NCBI RefSeq assembly: GCF_036226465.1
Contig: NZ_CP108476.1
Span: 3,844,001-3,908,000 of the forward strand
Direction of reading: 5' to 3'
From: Kitasatospora sp. NBC_01250
GTDB taxonomy: Bacteria; Actinomycetota; Actinomycetes; Streptomycetales; Streptomycetaceae
DNA length: 64,000 bases
Shown: one piece after another, positions 1 through 12,896 of the stretch
Layout: the number at the start of each line of letters is the position of its first letter
Numbering within the stretch: position 1 is the stretch's first letter
Position numbers and translations under genes: made by a program
Notes under the pieces: model-generated
Database searches by the model: none
Seen by the model: only the letters and a program-made list of their open reading frames with translations
What the model was told of the DNA's origin: nothing

Positions 1-428
1 CCGACACCTACATGAAGGTGTACGACGAGACCGCCGCCCTGCTGGACTGGGGCTTCGAGGCGGCCGACCACGTGACGCCGGTCGGCAAGCTGGTCACCCC
101 CAAGCCGCCCGCCGATGCGAGCCCCGCCCAGGGCCCGGCGGCACGGAGCCCGCTCGCCGCCGCCCCGGCGGGCCCGGCCCGGGCCGGCGTCGCGGGCGGC
201 GGCGGGCCGGGCACACCGGCCGCGCTGCGGGGGCGCCACTCGGGCCTGTTCGGCCCGGAGACCTGGACGGTGACCGGCGCCCTCAGCCTCTGTGCGGCGG
301 CGGCCCTGTGGCTGCTGCGCGGGCGCCGGCGCGCGCTGCGCGCCACGGCCTCCCGGACGGCGCCCTCCGGCAGAACGCCTGCGGCGCCCGAGGAGAGCGG
401 CGGCGCCACCGCCGTGCGCCACCGCTAA
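1..428 (+). CDS. D-alanyl-D-alanine carboxypeptidase, C-terminal part (5' end outside window)
   Basis: Only the last 142 codons are present, in frame from base 3. The opening segment, with YDETAALLDWGFEA and VTPVGKLVTP, matches the end of the penicillin-binding fold in actinobacterial DacA-type (peptidase S11) enzymes. These trim the terminal D-Ala from peptidoglycan stem peptides outside the membrane. The catalytic SxxK, SxN and KTG motifs lie upstream of the window, so activity cannot be judged. After the domain comes an Ala/Pro/Gly-rich linker, one hydrophobic segment (about VTGALSLCAAAALWLL) and an Arg-rich tail. This is the usual C-terminal membrane anchor with the catalytic domain outside. 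The TAA stop overlaps the stop of the opposing YihY gene by 4 bases. Confidence 0.8.
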   Translation, partial: DTYMKVYDETAALLDWGFEAADHVTPVGKLVTPKPPADASPAQGPAARSPLAAAPAGPARAGVAGGGGPGTPAALRGRHSGLFGPETWTVTGALSLCAAAALWLLRGRRRALRATASRTAPSGRTPAAPEESGGATAVRHR

Positions 429-1372
429 CGTTCGCTCCCCCGGGCGGGCGCGCCGCCGCCCAGCTCACCGGCCGCGCGGTAGGCGGCGTCCGCGCTGGCG
501 CGGGCCCGGGCCCGCGCGCCCTCCGGATCGGCCAGCGCGGTCCAGGAGACGCAGTACATCAGCAGTCGGCAGACGAAGTTGATCCAGAGCAGCAGCGCGA
601 CCGGGACGCCGAAGGCGCCGTACAGGCTCTTGCCCGCCACCGACCCCAGGTAGGACGAGAGCAGCAGCTTGAGCAGCTCGAAGCCGACCGCCGCGATCAG
701 CGCGGCGGTCAGCAGGTCGCGGCGGTGCTGGCCGCCGATCCGCGGGAAGGGGGCCAGCAGGTACAGGAAGAGCAGCAGGTCGGCGCCGACCGCGATGACG
801 AACCCGGCCAGCGCCAGCAGGTAGTGCGCCGGGCCCTTGTCGGACAGTCCGAGCCCGGAGGCCAGCCGCCCGGCCAGCTGGGTGGTCACCGCGGAGGCGC
901 CGAGCGAGGCCAGCGACACCACGCCGAGGCCGGCCAGCACCACGCAGTCCCAGGCCTTGCGCTGGAAGACGTTCCCGTCCTCCTCCGGCAGCTGCCAGAT
1001 GTCCCGGATCGAGCCGCGCATGGTCTCCACCCAGCCGAGCCCGGAGATCAGCAGCAGCACCCCGCTGAGCACCCCGACCGTGGCGGCGTTGGCGACCAGC
1101 GAGTCCAGCCCGAGCGAGTTCGCCAGGCCCGGGACCTGGTCGGCGATCTTGTTCTTGAGGGTGTCCACCCGGGTCGGGGTCAGGAAGGAGACCGCGATCG
1201 CCAGCGCTACGGTGAGTAGCGGGAAGAGCGCCAGGAAGCCGAAGAAGGTGACGGCACCGGCCAGCCGGTTGCCCTTGGCCGCGGTGAAGTGCTCGTAGAC
1301 GCGGTACGGGCGGCTGCGCAGCACGGCGGCGGCGAGCGGGCCGATGACCGGCAGCCTGGTGAGGAATCCCAT
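425..1372 (-). CDS. YihY/BrkB-family inner membrane protein
   Basis: This 315-residue polytopic membrane protein has the YihY/BrkB signature. An N-terminal amphipathic stretch is followed by FLALFPLLTVALAIAVSF and about five more hydrophobic segments, among them VGVLSGVLLLISGLGWVE and YLLALAGFVIAVGADLLLFLYLL. The cytoplasmic C-terminus is rich in Arg and Ala. The family was once annotated as ribonuclease BN, which is not accepted for YihY proteins; its transport substrate is unknown. The ATG at 1372 has a weak upstream AGG. The gene converges on the carboxypeptidase with a 4-base stop overlap and diverges from the glycosyltransferase gene at 1577 across about 200 bp. Confidence 0.85.
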   Translation of the reverse strand: MGFLTRLPVIGPLAAAVLRSRPYRVYEHFTAAKGNRLAGAVTFFGFLALFPLLTVALAIAVSFLTPTRVDTLKNKIADQVPGLANSLGLDSLVANAATVGVLSGVLLLISGLGWVETMRGSIRDIWQLPEEDGNVFQRKAWDCVVLAGLGVVSLASLGASAVTTQLAGRLASGLGLSDKGPAHYLLALAGFVIAVGADLLLFLYLLAPFPRIGGQHRRDLLTAALIAAVGFELLKLLLSSYLGSVAGKSLYGAFGVPVALLLWINFVCRLLMYCVSWTALADPEGARARARASADAAYRAAGELGGGAPARGSER

Positions 1373-1576
1373 GGGCCACGCCTACCCGATCACCGAGGGT
1401 AAAAGTCCTGCATGGTCCGACTTGCCCTGGAAGGCGCAGCTCCGCCACCTGCCATGCCCCGGGTCCGGGTGGGGGCGGACGGTAGGATCGCGGCGTACCG
1501 CCTGTCCTGTGCCCCCTGAAACGCGGGGCCCGCCCCAGGCCGTCGTTCCGCCCCTGATGAAAGGCCCGCCCAGCTG

Positions 1577-4500
1577 ATGGCCCCCCGTCTCTCCGTCGTT
1601 GTTCCGATCTACAACGTCGAGCGGTACCTGGAGGAGTGCCTGGAATCCATCGCCGCCCAGACCATGAGCGACCTTGAGTGCATCATGGTGGACGACGGCT
1701 CGAAGGACGCAAGCGCGGCGATCGCCGAGGCTTTCGCCGCCAAGGACTCCAGGTTCCGCCTTGTCCGCAAGAAGAACGCCGGTCTCGGCGCCGCCCGCAA
1801 CACCGGGCTGCTGCACCTGACCGAGGGCACCGAGTTCTTGGCGTTCGTGGACAGCGACGACACGCTGCCGCCGAGTGCGTACCAGCTGATGATCTCCACG
1901 CTGGACGAGACCGGCTCCGACTTCGCCACGGGCAACGTGCTGCGCTTCCGCGCGGTGGGCCACTACCCGTCGGGCGGGCACAGCAAGCCGTTCCGGCAGA
2001 CCCGGCTGAAGACCCACATCACCGAGATCCCCGCGCTGGTCACCGACCGCACCGCGTGGAACAAGGTGTACCGGCGCTCGTTCTGGGACGCGGCCGGGCT
2101 GCTCTACCCCGAGGGCATCCTGTACGAGGACGCCCCGGTCAGCGTGCCGCACCACTACCTGGCCAAGAGCGTCGACGTGCTCTCCGAGCCGATCTACCAC
2201 TGGCGCGAGCGCGAGCTCGGCGAGATGTCGATCACCCAGATGCGGACCAACCCCAAGGGCCTGGTCGACCGCGTCACCTCGATGGAGCTGGTGCGCTCCT
2301 GGCTGCTCAAGCAGACCGCGCCGAAGTACAAGGAGTACCTGCGCTCCTACGACGAGAACAACCTCGTCGAGGAGATCCCGATGTTCTTCTGGTCGGTGGT
2401 CGACGGCGAGCAGGACTACCGGGACGCCTACCAGGAGTGCGTGGGCCGGCTGCTGCGCGCGATCGGGCCCGAGCAGGTCCGCAAGCTGCGCGCGCCGCTG
2501 CGGCTGAAGTACCACCTGACCCTGCAGGGCCGGATCGACGAGTTCGTCGAGCAGATGCGCTTCGAGGCCGAGAGCAACGGCGCCGCCCCGGCGCGCGGCG
2601 TGCTCCGCCCGTACGCCGACTACCCGTTCCTGCGCGGCGGGCGCAAGAGCGTGCCCGCCGACGTGCTGCGGCTGGACAACGCGCTGGTGATGCGCAGCCG
2701 CGTCTACGAGTCGGCCTGGGAGGACGGCAAGCTGCGGCTGACCGGCCACGCGTTCCCCGAGCACCTCGGCGTGGAGAACAAGCACGACCTGGTCCGGATG
2801 CTGGTGCTGCGCGAGGCCAAGGGCAAGCGGATCGTCACGTTCAAGACCCGGACGCAGTACGCGCCGGAGGCCACCGCGAGTTCGCCGCACGACATCTACA
2901 GCTGCGACTGGGCGGGCTTCACCAGCTTCATCGACCCGGAGAAGCTGAAGAAGCGCGGCCAGTGGCAGGACGGCAGCTGGCGGGTGCTGATCGGCGGCGT
3001 CGGCAAGTCCGGCGTCTACAAGGGCCGGATCACCGGTGGCTGGGCCGACACCGCGCAGAGCTACCCGATCCACTGGGTCGACGCCAACACCCGCATCGTG
3101 CCGATACTGCGCGACAGCTTCCTGCACCTGACGGTGGAGACGCTGCGTGCCGCGCTCACCGGGCTGCAGGCCGTCGACGGCGTGATCGAGCTGCGCGGCA
3201 CGGTGCGCAGCACCGCCAACCTGTCCGGGGTGCGGCTGCAGATGCACCACTCCGAGTCCGGCAACAAGATCGACTTCCCGATCGAGTTCGGCTCGCCCAC
3301 CGGCCGCCCGGTGCCGTTCACCGCGCGGATCCCGGTCGAGGCGCTGACCGAGGTCCGGGACGCCTGGGCCGCGCTCGACCCGACCGCCGACACCCGCACC
3401 TCGGACCACTGGTACGCCAAGCTGCTGCTGGCCGACAAGACCGTGCTGCAGATAATCGTCGACGACCGGGTCGCGGTGCAGCACCTGGACCTGCCGCTGA
3501 ACCCCGAGGCCCCGCTGGGGAGCGCGCGCGTCGTGGTCTCCAAGCCGACCGACACCGGCCACCTGCAGTTCTCCGACCAGCTGGTGCAGCCCGTGGTGGA
3601 CAGCATCACCGCGGTGGACGAGGGCGGCTTCACCCTCGCCGGCCGCTTCCCGCTGCCCGGCGAGCACCGCTACGACCTGGTGCTCCAGCACACCTGGCGC
3701 GAGGAGGACTACCAGCACCCGCTGGTGATCCGGGACGGCCGGTTCGAGGTCAAGCTGCCGGCCGTGCCGATCGACTCCTTCGCCGGTCACGTGCCGCTGC
3801 ACAAGGGCACCTGGGAGCTGCTGTTCCGCCCGCAGGGCGGCGACCCCGAGCTGGCCTGGCCCAAGGTCCAGGTCGCCCTGGAGGCGCACGCCTCGCTGCC
3901 CGCCGAGATCCGCGCGCGCGGCAAGCAGGTGGTGCTGGAGCGCCGCTACTACGACACGCTCTCGCTGGAGGCGCACTCCGACCTCGGCCCGCACGAGCGC
4001 AGCGGCTACCGCCAGCGCCAGCTGCGCAAGGAGATCTACCCGGCCGCCAAGAGCAAGCCGCTGCGCGACGCGGTGGTCTACAACGTGGCCAACGGCGGCC
4101 AGTACGCCGGCTCGCCGCGCGCCATCCACGAGGAGCTGGTCCGCCGCGGCCTGCCGCTGGAGCACCTGTGGACGGTGGACGACCAGCAGGCCGAGCTGCC
4201 CGAGAGCACCCGCGGGCTGCGCCAGTGGAGCCCGGAGTGGTTCGACGCGCTGGCCACCGCGAAGTACATCGTGACCAGTGCCCACCTGCCCGACTTCGTG
4301 ACCCCGCGCCCGGGCCAGGTCATCCTGCAGACCTGGGTCGGCACTCCGCTCAAGCGGATCGGCCACGACTTCGAGAAGATCTGGTTCATCGACAGCAACT
4401 ACCTCAAGCACCTGGACCGCGAGGTGCCCACCTGGGGCAAGCTGATCTCCGGCAGCTCCTTCGCCACCACGGTGCTGCGCCGGGCGTTCAAGTTCCAGGG

Positions 4501-5140
4501 CGAGATGCTGGAGACCGGCTACCCGCACAACGACATCCTGTTCGCCCCCGAGCGGGAGAAGCGGGCCGCCGAGGTGCGCCGCAAGCTGGGCCTGCCGGAG
4601 GACAAGAAGGTGGTGCTGTACGCGCCGACCTTCCGCGAGGACCGCAAGCGCCCGCACGGCGGCTACCAGATCGACCTGCGGATCGACCTGGAGGCGGCCC
4701 GCGCCGCGCTGGGCGAGGACCAGGTCCTGCTGGTCCGCCCGCACTCGAACTGCCACGGCACGATCCCGGGCAACGGCAACGGCTACGTCTACGACGTCTC
4801 GCGCTACCCGGACATGACCGACCTGCTGCTGGTCGCGGACGCGCTGGTCACCGACTACTCGGCGTCGGTCTTCGACTTCGTCAACACCGGTCGCCCGGTG
4901 CTCTTCTTCACCTACGACCTGGACCACTACCGCGACAACCTGTGCGGGTTCACCTTCGACTTCGAGAAGGAGGCTCCCGGTCCGCTGCTGGCGACCTCCG
5001 AGGAGCTGGTCACGGCGCTCGGCGACCTGGCCAAGGTGACGGCCGACCACCGCGAGGCCTACGCCACGTTCCGCGCGAACTACTGCGACCTGGACGACGG
5101 CCACGCCGCCGCCCGGGTGGTCGACGGCATGCTGGGCTGA
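1577..5140 (+). CDS. Bifunctional GT2 glycosyltransferase / TagF-like CDP-glycerol (polyol-phosphate) phosphotransferase
   Basis: This 1187-residue protein has two catalytic regions. Residues 1 to about 240 are a GT-A glycosyltransferase family 2 domain: LSVVVPIYNVERYLEECLES at the start and the metal/sugar-nucleotide motif FVDSDD near residue 93. The C-terminal 390 residues are a CDP-glycerol:poly(glycerophosphate) glycerophosphotransferase domain, with QTWVGTPLKRIGHD near 920, YAPTFRED, RPHSN, and TDYSASVFDFVNTGRPVLFF near 1090. The middle is a large beta-rich region I cannot name. Fusions like this are known from actinomycete teichoic-acid-like wall polymer loci, so the inferred role is adding a sugar plus polyol-phosphate units to a lipid-linked polymer on the cytoplasmic face. 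There is no signal peptide or membrane helix. It converges on the Stealth gene across a perfect hairpin. Confidence 0.85.
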   Translation: MAPRLSVVVPIYNVERYLEECLESIAAQTMSDLECIMVDDGSKDASAAIAEAFAAKDSRFRLVRKKNAGLGAARNTGLLHLTEGTEFLAFVDSDDTLPPSAYQLMISTLDETGSDFATGNVLRFRAVGHYPSGGHSKPFRQTRLKTHITEIPALVTDRTAWNKVYRRSFWDAAGLLYPEGILYEDAPVSVPHHYLAKSVDVLSEPIYHWRERELGEMSITQMRTNPKGLVDRVTSMELVRSWLLKQTAPKYKEYLRSYDENNLVEEIPMFFWSVVDGEQDYRDAYQECVGRLLRAIGPEQVRKLRAPLRLKYHLTLQGRIDEFVEQMRFEAESNGAAPARGVLRPYADYPFLRGGRKSVPADVLRLDNALVMRSRVYESAWEDGKLRLTGHAFPEHLGVENKHDLVRMLVLREAKGKRIVTFKTRTQYAPEATASSPHDIYSCDWAGFTSFIDPEKLKKRGQWQDGSWRVLIGGVGKSGVYKGRITGGWADTAQSYPIHWVDANTRIVPILRDSFLHLTVETLRAALTGLQAVDGVIELRGTVRSTANLSGVRLQMHHSESGNKIDFPIEFGSPTGRPVPFTARIPVEALTEVRDAWAALDPTADTRTSDHWYAKLLLADKTVLQIIVDDRVAVQHLDLPLNPEAPLGSARVVVSKPTDTGHLQFSDQLVQPVVDSITAVDEGGFTLAGRFPLPGEHRYDLVLQHTWREEDYQHPLVIRDGRFEVKLPAVPIDSFAGHVPLHKGTWELLFRPQGGDPELAWPKVQVALEAHASLPAEIRARGKQVVLERRYYDTLSLEAHSDLGPHERSGYRQRQLRKEIYPAAKSKPLRDAVVYNVANGGQYAGSPRAIHEELVRRGLPLEHLWTVDDQQAELPESTRGLRQWSPEWFDALATAKYIVTSAHLPDFVTPRPGQVILQTWVGTPLKRIGHDFEKIWFIDSNYLKHLDREVPTWGKLISGSSFATTVLRRAFKFQGEMLETGYPHNDILFAPEREKRAAEVRRKLGLPEDKKVVLYAPTFREDRKRPHGGYQIDLRIDLEAARAALGEDQVLLVRPHSNCHGTIPGNGNGYVYDVSRYPDMTDLLLVADALVTDYSASVFDFVNTGRPVLFFTYDLDHYRDNLCGFTFDFEKEAPGPLLATSEELVTALGDLAKVTADHREAYATFRANYCDLDDGHAAARVVDGMLG

Positions 5141-5191
5141 CACCGCGCCGGGACCGCGCCGGGACCTCCCGGTGCGGCCCCGGCCGGAAGC

Positions 5192-5233
5192 GCCCGAAGG
5201 GGCCCTCGCACGAGTGCGAGGGCCCCTTCGGGC
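5192..5233. terminator. Bidirectional terminator hairpin between convergent GT2-TagF and Stealth genes
   Basis: Perfect inverted repeat with 20-base arms (GCCCGAAGGGGCCCTCGCAC and its complement) around a 2-base centre, so the real loop is the inner few bases. It lies 51 bp after one stop codon and 18 bp from the other. There is no clear U-tract, which is normal for Streptomyces. Confidence 0.8.
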
Positions 5234-5251
5234 TTCATGGCCGATACGACC

Positions 5252-7135
5252 TCAGTGGGACGCCTGCACCGGGACGGCCCCGGCCGGATCGGCCTGCGCC
5301 ACGTCCTCCTCGGCCGGCTGCGGCTCGCCGGCGGCCGGCTCCGGTGGCTTGCTCTCGAACGGTCCGGCCACCGGGAAGTAGGCCTGCAGGAACGCCGTGA
5401 CGATCCGGTCCTGCTCCGCCCGCGGCACCTGGTCCAGGGCGCCGTCGTTGAGGCAGAAGGTGTCGATCTCGCGGGCCCGCAGCAGACCCGGCAGCTGCTC
5501 CAGCGCCGCCCGCCGGTCGACGTCGACGTAGCGGTGACCGATCCGCCCCCAGGCGACCTTGCTGCTCAGGTAGCCGTGGTTGACCGCGAGCGTGACCGGT
5601 GCGACGTCGGTGGCCGAGCGGAAGGTCGAGCGGGCGGTGGCGGACAGCTCCGCGGCGAAGAGTCCGGCGCTCTCGGCGAGCAGCGTGCGGGTCAGCGGAT
5701 AGGGCGCGTGGCTCAGGGTGTTGGTGGTGTCCCGGTCGTAGGCGCGCCGGACCAGTTCGCGGGTGTTCTTCTGTGCCGCGACGTACTCGTCGTCGTCTCC
5801 CGTCACCCGGCCCGGCGGGATGACCCGGGAATCCAGGTTGACCAACGGCAGGCCGTTCCCCTGGAAGAACTGTTCGGGCCGGACCGGACGGCCGAGAAAC
5901 ATGTCGTCATTGAAATAGAGGAAATGTTCGGCAAGATCCGGAATTCGGTGCAACTGCGTTTCGATCGAATGCGAGTTGAATACCGGGAGCACCGAGGGGT
6001 CGGCGTACAGCTCGCGGTGCGAGACCACGGTGATCCCCGGGTGGGCGGTCTCCAGCCAGTCGGGCTGCTGCCCGTCGGTGACCAGGAAGACGTGCCGGAT
6101 CCAGGGGGCGTACATGGCGATCGAGCGCAGGCAGTAGCGCAGTTCGTCCCGGTTGTGAAAGCGCTCGGCGCCGCTCCCGGTGGCCGGCGGCTCGCCCATC
6201 CGGGCCAGCGTCGCCTCGCGCCGGCCGCGCCAGACCGGGTCGCTGTCGTCCACCCAGGTCACCACCGCGTCCACCGGAAAGGTGACGTCGTCCATCAGCG
6301 GGCGGGCGAAGGCCTTCGGCGCGGGGTAGTCCCGGCCGCCGATCCGCACCGTCGCGTCCGCCTCCAGGGAGGGCACCCACCAGCCGAACGGGGGTTCGTG
6401 GATGGCCGCGATGGCACCGCTGGAGGGCGCGGCCGAGTCCCAGAAGTCCAGGTCGCACCCGTGCTCGGGGCCGTAGACCAGGCTCCGGCCGCTGGTGACC
6501 ACCGGCCGGTAGATCCGCACGCCCTTGACCCTGACCTGCTCGGCCCCCTCCGGCTCGTCACCGGCGGGGTTCTCGTCCGCGGGGGTCTCGTCGGCGGCCG
6601 GCTCCGGATGGCCCTCCAGGGCTGCCACGGCCGCCGGCAGGTTCTCCGCCAGCACCGTCGCGAGCGTGACGTCGTGGCCCAGCAGATCCGCGTAGACGGG
6701 CTGCCCGGCGAAGGCGGTGGCCAGGGTGGCGAGGACCTCGGCGCGCTGTCCCGGCGCGATCACCACCCAGTGGCGGGCCTCGTTGCCGCGCATCGGGGCG
6801 AACGTCAGGTCGGCGCCGACCAGCAGGTCGGTCACCTCGGTGAAGCTGCGCAGGAAAGCGTCCCCGGAGAGCAGGTCGTCACGGACCTCGGTCACCAGGC
6901 CCTCGTGCCGCACCAGCGCCGGCTGCTGCTCCAGCAGCCACTCCTCGCGCTGCCACCGCAGCTCCTCGGCGGTCGGCGGGGCGGGCTCCGGCTCGGGTTC
7001 GGGCTCCGGGGCGGGCGGCGTCGGCAACTGGTCGGTCACGCGCTGTCCGGGCAGCAGCCCGGACCGTACGCCGACCCGGCGGGCCCTGCGGGTCACGGCG
7101 CGCACCACTCGCCGAACCGTGCGGGGACAGCGCAT
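5252..7135 (-). CDS. Stealth-family sugar-phosphate transferase
   Basis: The last 350 residues carry the conserved Stealth regions in order: FPVDAVVTWVDDSDPVW (CR1), NRDELRYCLRSIAMYAPWIR with VFLVTDGQQPDWL (CR2), HFLYFNDDMFLGRP (CR3), and a C-terminal CR4-like block. Stealth proteins are hexose-1-phosphate transferases related to GlcNAc-1-phosphotransferase that build phosphodiester-linked surface polysaccharides. The first 280 residues hold a basic N-terminus, an EP dipeptide run (EPEPEPEP), and an extra domain seen in actinobacterial members. I start at the second of two adjacent ATGs because GGAG then sits 5 bases upstream (627 residues). ATGs at 7138 and 7186 are also possible; the latter has no visible ribosome site. 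An acceptor polymer made by the neighbouring GT2-TagF protein is an inference. Confidence 0.87.
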   Translation of the reverse strand: MRCPRTVRRVVRAVTRRARRVGVRSGLLPGQRVTDQLPTPPAPEPEPEPEPAPPTAEELRWQREEWLLEQQPALVRHEGLVTEVRDDLLSGDAFLRSFTEVTDLLVGADLTFAPMRGNEARHWVVIAPGQRAEVLATLATAFAGQPVYADLLGHDVTLATVLAENLPAAVAALEGHPEPAADETPADENPAGDEPEGAEQVRVKGVRIYRPVVTSGRSLVYGPEHGCDLDFWDSAAPSSGAIAAIHEPPFGWWVPSLEADATVRIGGRDYPAPKAFARPLMDDVTFPVDAVVTWVDDSDPVWRGRREATLARMGEPPATGSGAERFHNRDELRYCLRSIAMYAPWIRHVFLVTDGQQPDWLETAHPGITVVSHRELYADPSVLPVFNSHSIETQLHRIPDLAEHFLYFNDDMFLGRPVRPEQFFQGNGLPLVNLDSRVIPPGRVTGDDDEYVAAQKNTRELVRRAYDRDTTNTLSHAPYPLTRTLLAESAGLFAAELSATARSTFRSATDVAPVTLAVNHGYLSSKVAWGRIGHRYVDVDRRAALEQLPGLLRAREIDTFCLNDGALDQVPRAEQDRIVTAFLQAYFPVAGPFESKPPEPAAGEPQPAEEDVAQADPAGAVPVQASH

Positions 7136-7138
7136 CAT

Positions 7139-7282
7139 CTCTCCAGACGCTGAGCCTTCTGACCGTTCCAGGCCCCCCGAGGCCATTACCGGGCGAGTAT
7201 AGCGCTCAGCAGATGGTGAGGTGAATGAGAAAGTAATAAGAACCTATAGTTTTGGTTTTCTGAGAGATTCCTGAGAATCGAA
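7139..7282. other. AT-rich intergenic stretch between Stealth gene and 2H phosphoesterase gene
   Basis: 144 bp between two leftward genes. About 7211-7276 is far richer in A and T than the rest of the window (runs such as GAAAGTAATAAGAACCTATA). It presumably holds the Stealth promoter. I see no strong hairpin and no gene here. Confidence 0.4.
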
Positions 7283-7857
7283 TTAACCGGCGCCGAGGCG
7301 GTACCCGCACCACGGACGCCAGACCGCGTCCGCCCCGCACCAGGACAGCGTGAACGAGGGCACCGCGAAGACCGCGTGGAACTCCCGCGCCTCGGCGAGG
7401 GCCGCGTCCAGCGCCTCCTCGGCCAGCCCGTGCGCCACCGTCACATGCGGATGGTAGGGGAAGGCCAGCTCCCGGGCGAGTGGTCCGGAGCGGATCGCGG
7501 CCTCCAGCTCGCGGCACTCCTGGGCGCCTTCCTCGACCCGGACGTAGACCACCGGGGAGACGGGGCGGAAGGTGCCGCTGCCGTGCAGCAGCATCCGGAA
7601 CGGGCGGTGCGCGGCGGCCACCGCCGCCAGGTGGGCCCGCACCCCGGGCAGCCGCTCGGCCCGGATCTCGGTCGGCGGCAGCAGCGTGACGTGCGTGGGT
7701 ATCGCGCGGGCCAGCGGATCGCCCAGCGCGGCCCGGGCGTCCTGGATCGCCGAGCCGAACGGCTCCGGCACCGTGACGGCCACGCCGATGGTCAGCGACG
7801 CGCCGGTGGTGGCGGCCCCGGGGAGGGCGCCGCCACCGGCGGGCACGGAGTCGGGCA

Positions 7858-7858
<1 letters not shown>
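7283..7858 (-). CDS. 2H phosphoesterase, 2'-5' RNA ligase-like
   Basis: This 191-residue protein has the two His-x-Thr/Ser motifs that define the 2H phosphoesterase fold: HVTLL near residue 54 and HVTVA near residue 145, about 90 residues apart as expected. The family includes LigT/ThpR RNA 2',3'-cyclic phosphodiesterases acting on tRNA-type substrates. The exact substrate here is not known. The ATG at 7858 overlaps the trpS stop in an ATGA arrangement, so it is translationally coupled to trpS. A tRNA-related role is plausible from that pairing but is inference. A much longer reading into trpS exists and is not credible. Confidence 0.8.
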
Positions 7859-10371
<2,513 letters not shown>

Positions 10372-10383
10372 CTACCGGGTTGC

Positions 10384-11466
<1,083 letters not shown>

Positions 11467-11532
11467 TCAGGTTATCGCAAGGGCGGCCCGGCGGCGTGCG
11501 CACGGGCGTGGCTGGTGCGTCACAGGACGGCG

Positions 11533-11565
11533 GAACCCGCCCCCGCAGGGTGCGGGGGCGGGTTC
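11533..11565 (-). terminator. Terminator of the folD-DUF3017 unit
   Basis: Perfect 15-base arms (GAACCCGCCCCCGCA and its complement) around a 3-base loop, 39 bp downstream of the DUF3017 stop and before the mdh promoter region. Confidence 0.75.
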
Positions 11566-11603
11566 GGGTACGGCGCGGACCCTCGGTACGGCGCGGGGCC
11601 GCC

Positions 11604-12017
11604 TCAGTGCCGCTGGCCGATGTAGGTGCCGATGTCCTCCACCTGCGGCAGCCGCAGCCACGGATCCGGCTGGGCGACCAGGGCGAGCCCCACGATCACC
11701 GCGGCGAAGAAGAGCAGCACCAGCACGTCGGTGAAGCGGCTGCGCACCGCCAGCATGCCGACCTCGGGCAGCAGCAGCCGCAGCAGCGCCCCGAGCAGCA
11801 TGGCGCCGCCGATGACCAGCAGGCCGTAGCGGAAGTCGGCCCGCCAGGTGATCGCCAGCCCGATCCCGACCACGGACAGCACCAGGACTATCGGCCACTG
11901 CCGCACCGGCAGCGAGTGGTCGCGGCCCAGTGCCGCCCCGGAGCCCTCCGGCGGCAGCGTCCCCGTGGTCCTGGCCGGCCGCCGACGCGTGGACCGGCCC
12001 GTTCGTAGCGCGCTCAT
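11604..12017 (-). CDS. DUF3017 family membrane protein
   Basis: This 137-residue protein has a basic N-terminal tail and three hydrophobic segments: WPIVLVLSVVGIGLAITW, YGLLVIGGAMLLGALLRLLL and VLVLLFFAAVIVGLALVA. The pattern and the position directly after folD match the small actinobacterial DUF3017 family, whose function is unknown. It starts 24 bp after the folD stop and is probably cotranscribed with it. Confidence 0.8.
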   Translation of the reverse strand: MSALRTGRSTRRRPARTTGTLPPEGSGAALGRDHSLPVRQWPIVLVLSVVGIGLAITWRADFRYGLLVIGGAMLLGALLRLLLPEVGMLAVRSRFTDVLVLLFFAAVIVGLALVAQPDPWLRLPQVEDIGTYIGQRH

Positions 12018-12041
12018 TTCCGGTATCCCCAGGGGTGGCGA

Positions 12042-12896
12042 CTAGAGGGCGGCCTGACGCTCGGCCGCCTCGACGATGTTGTTGAGCAGCATGGCGCGGG
12101 TCATCGGGCCGACTCCACCCGGGTTCGGCGAGAGCCAGCCGGCCACCTCGGCGACCGCCGGGTGCACGTCGCCGACCAGGCCGGCCTCGGTGCGGCTGAC
12201 GCCGACGTCCAGCACGGCCGCGCCCGGGCGCACGTCCTCCGCCTTGACCAGGTAGGGGACGCCCGCGGCGGCGACGATGATGTCGGCCCGGCGCAGGTGT
12301 GCGGAGAGGTCGCGGGTGCCGGTGTGGCAGAGCGTCACGGTCGCGTTCTCGCTCTTGCGGGTGAGCAGCAGGCCGATCGAGCGGCCCACCGTGACACCGC
12401 GGCCGACCACGACCACGTCCGCGCCGTTGATCTCCACGTCGTGACGGCGCAGCAGCTCCACGATGCCGTACGGGGTGCAGGGCAGCGGACCCTGGATGCC
12501 GAGCGCGAGGCGGCCCAGCGAGGTGGGGTGCAGGCCGTCGGCGTCCTTGTCCGGGTCCATCAGCTCGAGCACCGGGTTGGCGTCGAGGCCCTTGGGCAGC
12601 GGGAGCTGGACGATGTAGCCGGTGCAGGCCGGGTCCTCGTTGAGCTCGCGGACCTTGGCCTCCACCTCGGCCTGGGTCGCGTCCGCGGGGAGCTCGACCT
12701 GGATCGAGGCGATGCCGACCTGGGCGCAGTCGCGGTGCTTGCCGCGCACGTAGCTGTGGCTGCCCGGGTCGTCGCCGACCAGGACGGTGCCGAGACCGGG
12801 GGTGATGCCCCGCTCCTTGAGGGCCGCCACACGGACGGCGAGTTCGGACTTGATCGCGGCCGCGGTGGCCTTGCCATCGAGAATCTGGGCAGTCAT
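12042..12896 (-). CDS. folD: Bifunctional 5,10-methylene-THF dehydrogenase / 5,10-methenyl-THF cyclohydrolase
   Basis: This 284-residue enzyme of one-carbon metabolism makes 10-formyl-THF, the cofactor used by PurN and PurH nearby. Family features are [15 protein letters not shown] (active-site Tyr and Lys), the [10 protein letters not shown] motif, DKDADGLHP, and the NADP-binding stretch [34 protein letters not shown] closes the protein. The ATG at 12896 has AGGATAGGGGT just upstream. An ATG-less extension to 12923 is not needed. Cotranscribed with DUF3017 and divergent from the DUF2752 gene. Confidence 0.96.
   Translation of the reverse strand: MTAQILDGKATAAAIKSELAVRVAALKERGITPGLGTVLVGDDPGSHSYVRGKHRDCAQVGIASIQVELPADATQAEVEAKVRELNEDPACTGYIVQLPLPKGLDANPVLELMDPDKDADGLHPTSLGRLALGIQGPLPCTPYGIVELLRRHDVEINGADVVVVGRGVTVGRSIGLLLTRKSENATVTLCHTGTRDLSAHLRRADIIVAAAGVPYLVKAEDVRPGAAVLDVGVSRTEAGLVGDVHPAVAEVAGWLSPNPGGVGPMTRAMLLNNIVEAAERQAAL

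Noticed and set aside
1382..5143. A 1253-codon open reading on the strand opposite the GT2-TagF gene
   Set aside because: It is the antisense shadow of a strongly conserved gene; high GC leaves long stop-free frames. Its translation is Val/Leu/Arg/Gln-rich with no domain.
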